Below, one piece after another: positions 3,101 to 5,826 of a stretch of 5,826 nucleotides of DNA. Each line of letters opens with the position of its first letter. The first letter of the stretch is position 1. The position numbers and the translations under genes were made by a program. The stretch is from Gemmatimonadota bacterium (GTDB lineage: Bacteria; Gemmatimonadota; Gemmatimonadetes; Longimicrobiales; Gaopeijiaceae): positions 1 through 5,826 of the forward strand of contig JAHHMJ010000456.1 in assembly GCA_018678395.1 (NCBI GenBank). Reading direction: 5' to 3'. Under the pieces are notes generated by a model that was not told where the DNA came from, did no database searches, and saw only the letters and a list, made by a program, of their open reading frames with translations.

Positions 3101-5826
3101 AGGGTACGTTCGTCCACTCGGACCACCCAATTCCGGGGACGCAGTCCCTGGAAGGAGTAGCGCCCCTCGACATCGGTGATGGCCGACGTTCCGTCGTTGA
3201 GATACACGCGGACACCGGGCACACCCAGAAGCGAGTCCTCTTCGAAGTCGTGCGAAGGTCTCGTCGCAGGGCGGCTGGTGGCTGCGGAGTCGTCCCGCTG
3301 GATCCAGATCCGTCCGACGATCAGCCCTTCATCGTCGAAGACCCCCCCGCGGATGGCGACCGCTGCACGGGCCGTATCAGAGGTAGCGGTTCCGTCGCCC
3401 GACCGCGCGACCGCGCGGTTGACGCCATCACCGAGATCGGCGCCGACACCGACCTGTACGGTGTAGCTGAACTCGACCCCGGTTCCACCCGGCAGGTCCC
3501 CCACCGGGAATACCAGCAGCGGCCCCGGGGCGCCCTCGGGATCGTCCGTCGCCTGGCCGTCGCGCTGGGCGGAGCCGGCTACGAGCCGGAAACCCGAGGG
3601 GAGACGGTCGCTCACCTCGACGTCGGCGAGCGGGCCCGCACCGCGATTGCGCACCGCGATGCGGTAGCGCACGACATCGCCGATCTCGGCAGCGTCGCGA
3701 TCGACGCTCTTCTCGATCTCGAGCTCACCCCTCGGCAGCACCTCTCCGGGATCCGACGTATCGGTGTTGTCCTCGTCCTCCTCCTCGTCGGGCGTGGACA
3801 CCCGAGCGCCGTTCACCACGGTTTCGCCGGCCGATGCGGTCACCCGCACCGTCAGCGTGACCGTCCGTTCGGCGCCGGGATCCAGCGGTGCGTCGGAGCG
3901 GCAGGTCACCCGACCATCGACGTGGTCGCAGACCCAGTCGACCCCTTCGGCCGACACGAATTCCAGCCCATCGGGCAGATCGTCGACGACCGTGATCTCA
4001 TCGGTGGTGGCACGGGTGCCACCGTTCGAGACGGTGAGGGTGTAGGTGGCCTCGGCCCCCTCGACCAGATCGGAAGTCAGCGTCTTCGCGATTGCGAGGT
4101 TGCTCCCTCCCACCTCGGTGCGCGGGCGCGCATCGTCGCGGGAACCGTCGTTGTTCGAGGGATCCGGATCCGGCGTCGCCGCGGTAGCGCGGGCCACGTT
4201 CATCCAGATCCCGGTACCGGGAAGGGCTGCGCGGACGGTATCGATGACCGCCTCGCCGGGCTGCAGGAGTGCCAGCGCGGGCCAGGTGACGACACCGTCG
4301 GCGAGCGCCCCACCGCGGGACGCCGACACGAACACCGCGCCCTCGGGAAGCACGTCGACGACCACGACCGCCATCGCGGGATCGGGGCCCAGATTGGTGG
4401 TGGTGATGAGGTAGGTGATCGTGTCACCGACGGTGGCCGTGGCCGGTGCGGTCTTGGTGACCTGTACGTCCGCGGACTTCGGACCGTCGACGACCTCGGT
4501 CGTGGTGCGGTTCCGAGGATCGGAACCGTCGTTGTTGCCGGGATCCGGATCCGGAGTGTCGGAGCCCACCGTTGCCACGTTCTCCCAGCTTCCCGTCGCG
4601 TTGGCGACGACGGTCACGGTGCGCTCGATCACTCTCAGAGCGGGGACGGACGGGATGGAGGGCCACGTCACGACGCCACCGTTCTCGACGCCTCCATCCG
4701 ACGCCGATACGAAGGTGAAGCCCGCGGGCAGGCTGTCGGAGATCGTGACCGCGGAGGCCGCTGACGGTCCCCGGTTCGTGACGATGAGCGTGAAGGCGAG
4801 GGTATCTCCCACCGTCGCGGTCGACGGACCGCTCTTCTCGATCAGCAGGTCGGCCACCGGGATCTCGATCGGCGTGGGCGACGAATCGTCGGTCGGATCG
4901 CCGTTGCCGTCGGGATCGACGTCGGGTCCGTCGGTGGACTCGTCCACGAACGGTCCCCCGCCGCCGAGGGTCGATGCCCAGGTGGTGGCGCGGTTGCGGT
5001 AGCGACCCAGGCCGAAGCCCTGGTCGGTGACTTCGAGGATATCGACATCAACCCGGATCACGACGCTGTCACCCACCGCGAGCCGGTTCTCGAAGATCGA
5101 GACCTGATCGATGATGTCGATGTACGGAGGCGAGCCCGTATACGCCGGGTCGATGGGCAGGGTATTCGGACCGACGACGAGACTCGGCGGTGACACCAGT
5201 GCGTAGTTGCCGGCCCCGAACACCTCGTCGAGATCATCCACGAGCCGAACCTGCAGCGCGTCGGCGTTGCCCGTGTTCACGAGCTTGAACTCGAACGTCA
5301 CGCGGCGCCCATCCACGATGGCCCGTTTCGCCACGCCCACCTCGGCGTGCGGCGGTACCACCACCTGGGTGGGGATACCGTTGTCGTTGGGATCCCCGTT
5401 GCCGTCGGGATCGACGTCGGGCCCGTCGTTCGACGTGTCGGTGAAGCTCGTACCCCCGGGACCACGGCTGGTGGCCACGGCCTGGTTCTGGAAGATCCCG
5501 GGTCCGAAGCCTCGGTCGGTAACCCGCGTGATCTCGACCCGAAGGCGCACGACGGCGCTGTCACCGGGGGGAAGGCGATTGAAGCTCGGGTCGGTCGTGT
5601 CGAGGAGGTCGACGAGGGGCGGGCTGCCCGTGAAGGCCGGGTCCAGGCGCAGGGCGCCGGCGGTCGGCGCCAGAAGCACGACCGGTGGCTCGAGGAGGCG
5701 ATAGTTGCCCGCCCCGAAGGCCGCATCCATGTCGTCGGAAAGCGTGATCGAGTCGGCGGGCGCGTTGCCCGTGTTCACGATCTTGAAGTCATAGGTGACC
5801 GTGTCACCCAAAACACTGCCCTGCTT
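181..5826 (-). CDS. Giant DUF11-repeat surface protein with C-terminal outer-membrane beta-barrel (5'-partial)
   Basis: This is a single uninterrupted frame of 1881 visible residues ending in TGA at 181-183. The frame runs off the right edge: the in-frame TTG at 5809-5811 lies inside a repeat (KQGSV-LGDTVTYDFKIVNTGN), so it is not the start. The real start and the expected signal peptide are upstream of the window. Domain order is two 165-residue Ig-like repeats (to residue 319), four DUF11 repeats (320-823), an SdrD-B-like sandwich (824-941), a Gly/Pro/Ala linker (942-1068), a conserved core (1069-1335) and a predicted barrel (1336-1876). Only two cysteines were seen. The alternating hydrophobic pattern and the aromatic last strand (GFYFGLGWRF) indicate outer-membrane insertion; DUF11 and SdrD-B-like modules are typical of cell-surface proteins. 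A role in adhesion or envelope architecture is inferred; the substrate is unknown. No frameshift or internal stop is seen. The class assignment is firm and the function is not. Confidence 0.93.
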   Translation of the reverse strand, partial: KQGSVLGDTVTYDFKIVNTGNAPADSITLSDDMDAAFGAGNYRLLEPPVVLLAPTAGALRLDPAFTGSPPLVDLLDTTDPSFNRLPPGDSAVVRLRVEITRVTDRGFGPGIFQNQAVATSRGPGGTSFTDTSNDGPDVDPDGNGDPNDNGIPTQVVVPPHAEVGVAKRAIVDGRRVTFEFKLVNTGNADALQVRLVDDLDEVFGAGNYALVSPPSLVVGPNTLPIDPAYTGSPPYIDIIDQVSIFENRLAVGDSVVIRVDVDILEVTDQGFGLGRYRNRATTWASTLGGGGPFVDESTDGPDVDPDGNGDPTDDSSPTPIEIPVADLLIEKSGPSTATVGDTLAFTLIVTNRGPSAASAVTISDSLPAGFTFVSASDGGVENGGVVTWPSIPSVPALRVIERTVTVVANATGSWENVATVGSDTPDPDPGNNDGSDPRNRTTTEVVDGPKSADVQVTKTAPATATVGDTITYLITTTNLGPDPAMAVVVVDVLPEGAVFVSASRGGALADGVVTWPALALLQPGEAVIDTVRAALPGTGIWMNVARATAATPDPDPSNNDGSRDDARPRTEVGGSNLAIAKTLTSDLVEGAEATYTLTVSNGGTRATTDEITVVDDLPDGLEFVSAEGVDWVCDHVDGRVTCRSDAPLDPGAERTVTLTVRVTASAGETVVNGARVSTPDEEEDEDNTDTSDPGEVLPRGELEIEKSVDRDAAEIGDVVRYRIAVRNRGAGPLADVEVSDRLPSGFRLVAGSAQRDGQATDDPEGAPGPLLVFPVGDLPGGTGVEFSYTVQVGVGADLGDGVNRAVARSGDGTATSDTARAAVAIRGGVFDDEGLIVGRIWIQRDDSAATSRPATRPSHDFEEDSLLGVPGVRVYLNDGTSAITDVEGRYSFQGLRPRNWVVRVDERTLPSDLVLRRLTTRHGGDGANRLVDLTRGEIARADFGDDRAGPRLWTAVQARVALGPVPDVAVPNGAALRGGTSLAPGVGPAGTFGRRAAPADRPLRTGEDPWQARVWSGVLAGGGDATSTPASGFRRAGSTSGMLLDPAAEAWGGDPATVGPRAGSTGMQPTDGLLISGWVEARLDLRTLADGELLTAGVRDRFRDALVEISESNDDGTLRLGARAAAFATGRIDERTRVTVRFDTEKDTGRRFFADLRPDELYDVLGDASPTLFEAQSKGRLFAAVGRDRSYLMYGDFATATYDEARQLGRYNRTLNGVLQHLETDRALVRAFASRDRARLVVDELPALGVSGPYALSRADGLLNSERVEIVTRDRNQPGLILAVEPLQRFTDYTLEPFTGRLVFRRPIPSFDERQNPVSIRVTYEAELGGERYWVLGADGQVAVGERLTLGAGLVRDDVPDARFDLASGNVGVRLGEAGWVRAEIARSDSAGSRSGTGLRFEAGRQTAGLDLRARWVRVDSTFSNPSAGLAAGRTEMGLTGRLSLNDRTSLDAEALRSVDDRSERALSGARLALGRDLSERWRAGITWRWASADSGATVVPQVGDVDVNALGARVEARITERASAFTEFEQDLSDGDARRLGIGADLRILERARLYARHELLSSLAGPYTLGSTRDRNSTLVGISAEYREGQSVFSEYRVGNGISGRGAHAAIGLRNGWTIKDGVRLHTTLERVRPVADVETGDAFSVTGALEVATSPLWKSTLRGEFRSTEVSDHVFATAGLAKKLGTQWTFLGQSAVSNTLDGGPFYERTRLGVAYRSDGRNSWNVLARYEHHSDEDESAVEGPIDRRAHIVSAHANVRWTDALVTRAQWAWKHSTDRSTGSPVAHTAQLLSGRATLDVTRRLDAGVIGRTHFGDGHRFGLGLEAGLAVSDDLRLSAGYNVFGFRDDELALEDVTDRGFYFGLGWRFDEGVFGMGRVGR
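184..1806 (-). other. Predicted outer-membrane beta-barrel region
   Basis: Residues about 1336-1876. The region consists of successive 10-16-residue segments with alternating hydrophobic and polar residues, separated by short Asp/Ser/Gly/Arg turns. Examples are ERLTLGAGLVRDD, GWVRAEIARSDS, RWRAGITWRWASAD, LYARHELL, VFSEYRVGNG, SWNVLARYEHHSDEDE, LVTRAQWAWKHSTD and LRLSAGYNVFGFRDDE. By eye I count roughly 28-31 candidate strands, though some may lie in the periplasm. The final strand GFYFGLGWRF (1855-1864) is followed by DEGVF and GMGRVGR. No transmembrane helix is seen. The location is inferred from the pattern, not from a recognised barrel family. Confidence 0.75.
1807..2607 (-). other. Conserved core domain preceding the barrel
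   Basis: Residues about 1069-1335. Motif order: GWVEARLDL (1072-1080), VTVRFDTEKDTGRRFF (1133-1148), LRPDELYDVLGD (1151-1162), FEAQSKGRLFAAV (1168-1180), RSYLMYGDF (1184-1192), LGRYNRTLNG (1203-1212), VDELPALGVSGPYALS (1237-1252), ERVEIVTRDRNQP (1261-1273), FTDYTLEPFTGRLVFRRPIP (1285-1304), NPVSIRVTYE (1311-1320). From memory, this ordered set recurs in other giant Gram-negative DUF11/SdrD-B proteins between the sandwich repeats and the barrel. The '-DYTLEP-TGRL-F-' element also resembles segments of large outer-membrane translocon-type proteins such as SprA; that comparison is weaker. Its biochemical role is not known to me. It may be a beta-rich plug or the first part of the barrel. Confidence 0.65.
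2608..2988 (-). other. Gly/Ala/Pro-rich low-complexity linker within the giant protein
   Basis: Residues about 942-1068. Composition shifts to Gly, Ala, Pro, Ser, Thr and Arg, with no clear domain pattern. A short motif is duplicated, RAGSTSGM (1030-1037) and RAGSTGM (1056-1062), 26 residues apart. The segment likely acts as a flexible or partly disordered connector between the stalk and the core. It begins with LWTAVQARVALGPVP, which could be one last beta-strand of the preceding domain. Confidence 0.65.
2989..3342 (-). other. SdrD-B / carboxypeptidase-regulatory-like domain within the giant protein
   Basis: Residues about 824-941. The characteristic segments are GLIVGRIWIQRDD (829-841), GVPGVRVYLNDGTSAITDVE (863-882), GRYSFQGLRP (883-892) and WVVRVDERTLP (895-905). 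'GVPGV-V-L-DG--A-TD-EGRYSF-GL-PG' is the usual signature of this small beta-sandwich family. In most relatives the first strand is followed by an Asp-rich 'D-NG-G--D-GE' calcium loop. Here that position holds a Ser/Thr/Arg/Pro-rich insert followed by FEEDS (about 842-860), so calcium binding may be lost. It sits between the DUF11 stalk and the linker to the core. Confidence 0.8.
3343..3729 (-). repeat. DUF11-type repeat B4 (divergent)
   Basis: Residues about 695-823. It starts GELEIEKSVDRDAAEIGDVV and has RYRIAVRNRGAGPLADVEVSD, RLPSGFRLVAGSAQRDG, LLVFPVGDLPGG and NRAVARSGDGTATSDTA. The core 'IGD-V-Y-I-V-N-G-GPL--V-V-D-LP-GF' identifies the family. There is no VTWP block, no cysteine pair and no Asp/Pro tail. 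It therefore appears to be an older or specialised copy that abuts the following SdrD-B-like domain, probably acting as an adaptor between stalk and hinge. Confidence 0.85.
3730..4101 (-). repeat. DUF11-type repeat B3, with cysteine pair and acidic tail
   Basis: Residues about 571-694. The unit starts NLAIAKTLTSDLVEGAEATY and carries TVSNGGTRATTDEITVVDDLP, GLEFVSAEG, WVC-DHVDGRVTC, LDPGAERTVTLTVRV and NGARVSTPD. C628 (codon 3928-3930) and C637 (codon 3901-3903) are the only cysteines I find in the visible protein. The W-C...G-VTC arrangement recurs in DUF11 domains and probably forms a short disulfide-closed hairpin. Instead of the TPDPDP-NNDGS linker of B1 and B2, this copy ends in a dense acidic run, DEEEDEDNTDTSD (675-687). 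Confidence 0.88.
4102..4476 (-). repeat. DUF11 / TIGR01451-type repeat B2
   Basis: Residues about 446-570. This unit begins SADVQVTKTAPATATVGDTI, continues with TNLGPDPAMAVVVVDVLPEG, VFVSASRGG and GVVTWPAL, and closes with NVARATAATPDPDPSNNDGS. It parallels B1 block by block, including VTWP and the TPDPDP-NNDGS linker. The linker DNA is locally identical to that of B1: 4141-4155 matches 4522-4536 and 4159-4173 matches 4540-4554. B1 and B2 are therefore the likeliest pair to have arisen by a relatively recent duplication. Confidence 0.9.
4477..4854 (-). repeat. DUF11 / TIGR01451-type repeat B1
   Basis: Residues about 320-445. This is a classic DUF11 unit: ADLLIEKSGPSTATVGDTLAF, then TNRGPSAASAVTISDSLPAGFTF, VSAS, VTWPSI, and a closing NVATVGSDTPDPDPGNNDGS. 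The 'VGD---Y/F-V-N-GP--A--V---D-LP-G--F-S' signature is characteristic of the family, which forms Ig-like stalk modules in bacterial surface proteins. The tail TPDPDPGNNDGSDP is Asp/Asn-rich and may bind calcium at the domain junction. It is most similar to the next repeat, B2, at a 381-bp (127-residue) offset. Confidence 0.9.
4855..5349 (-). repeat. Ig-like repeat A2, with Asp-rich tail
   Basis: This is the second copy of the 165-residue repeat (about residues 155-319), in direct tandem with A1 at a 495-bp offset. It keeps VTFEFKLVNTGNA (171-183), FGAGNY (198-203), DPAYTGSPP (221-229), GDSVVIRVDVDI (247-258), VTDQGFG (261-267) and the identical tail DGPDVDPDGNGDP (294-306). The intervening sequence has diverged considerably. 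The tails are the most similar part even in DNA: 4901-4926 is identical to 5396-5421. This points to constraint on the acidic loop or recent sequence exchange there. The repeat likely forms an extended beta-sandwich rod segment outside the inner membrane. Confidence 0.85.
5350..5826 (-). repeat. Ig-like repeat A1 (partial), with Asp-rich tail
   Basis: This is the first visible copy of a ~165-residue protein repeat, cut at its N-terminus by the window edge and ending near residue 154. Landmarks shared with the next copy are VTYDFKIVNTGNA, a DD-D-FGAGNY block (residues 26-37), DPAFTGSPP (57-65), GDSAVVRLRVEI (83-94), VTDRGFG (97-103) and the acidic tail DGPDVDPDGNGDP (129-141). The pattern of 'D-D-FG', then 'P-F-G', then 'N-A', then 'STDG-DPDGDGDP-D-PTP' is one I recall from DUF11-related repeats in large bacterial surface proteins. 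The acidic tail resembles thrombospondin type-3 calcium-binding loops; calcium binding is inferred. Confidence 0.85.

Noticed and set aside
4140..4560. Short ggatccggatccgg repeats as a mobile element or regulatory site
   Set aside because: They lie in frame in the gene and encode the Asp/Pro linker (DPDP) of two homologous protein repeats, which fully explains them.
3250..4764. 504-residue plus-strand open frame antisense to the DUF11 repeats
   Set aside because: Same register effect as above. Its His/Arg/Asp/Gly-rich repetitive translation merely mirrors the repeats of the sense gene.
5809..5811. TTG as the start codon of the gene
   Set aside because: It falls within the conserved first strand of a repeat, and the frame continues upstream to the edge (KQGSV), matching KRAIV at the same place in repeat A2.

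Overview
The window is almost entirely one very large, incomplete protein-coding gene on the minus strand. It enters at the right edge (5826), with its start codon outside the window, and stops at a TGA at 181-183. That gives 1881 visible residues. In this answer, residue 1 is the in-frame TTG (Leu) codon at 5809-5811; five further residues (KQGSV) are readable up to the edge. The DNA is GC-rich (about two thirds by eye) with strong G/C preference at third codon positions, which creates long empty antisense frames. The C-terminal half looks like an outer-membrane beta-barrel, so the source is a high-GC Gram-negative (diderm) bacterium. Gemmatimonadota, Myxococcota-like lineages or a related candidate phylum are plausible, but the sequence does not settle it.

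Layout along the protein, N to C (right to left on the map): two tandem ~165-residue immunoglobulin-like repeats with Asp-rich, thrombospondin-3-like tails (5826-4855); four ~125-130-residue DUF11/TIGR01451-type repeats (4854-3343); one SdrD-B/carboxypeptidase-regulatory-like beta-sandwich (3342-2989); a Gly/Ala/Pro-rich linker (2988-2608); a well-marked core domain with motifs that I recall from other giant DUF11/outer-membrane proteins (2607-1807); and a ~540-residue region of alternating beta-strands ending in an aromatic-rich last strand (1806-184).

The simplest reading is a single-polypeptide envelope protein: a repetitive, probably calcium-stiffened stalk joined through a hinge and a conserved core to an unusually large outer-membrane barrel. 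Its substrate or partner cannot be read from this sequence. Positions 1-180 downstream of the stop hold no confidently assigned gene. They contain GC-rich inverted repeats without a T-tract and a minus-strand frame that stays open to the left edge, which might be the beginning of another gene. No RNA genes, mobile elements, CRISPR arrays or promoters were seen. I see one unusual giant protein here rather than a multi-gene system.
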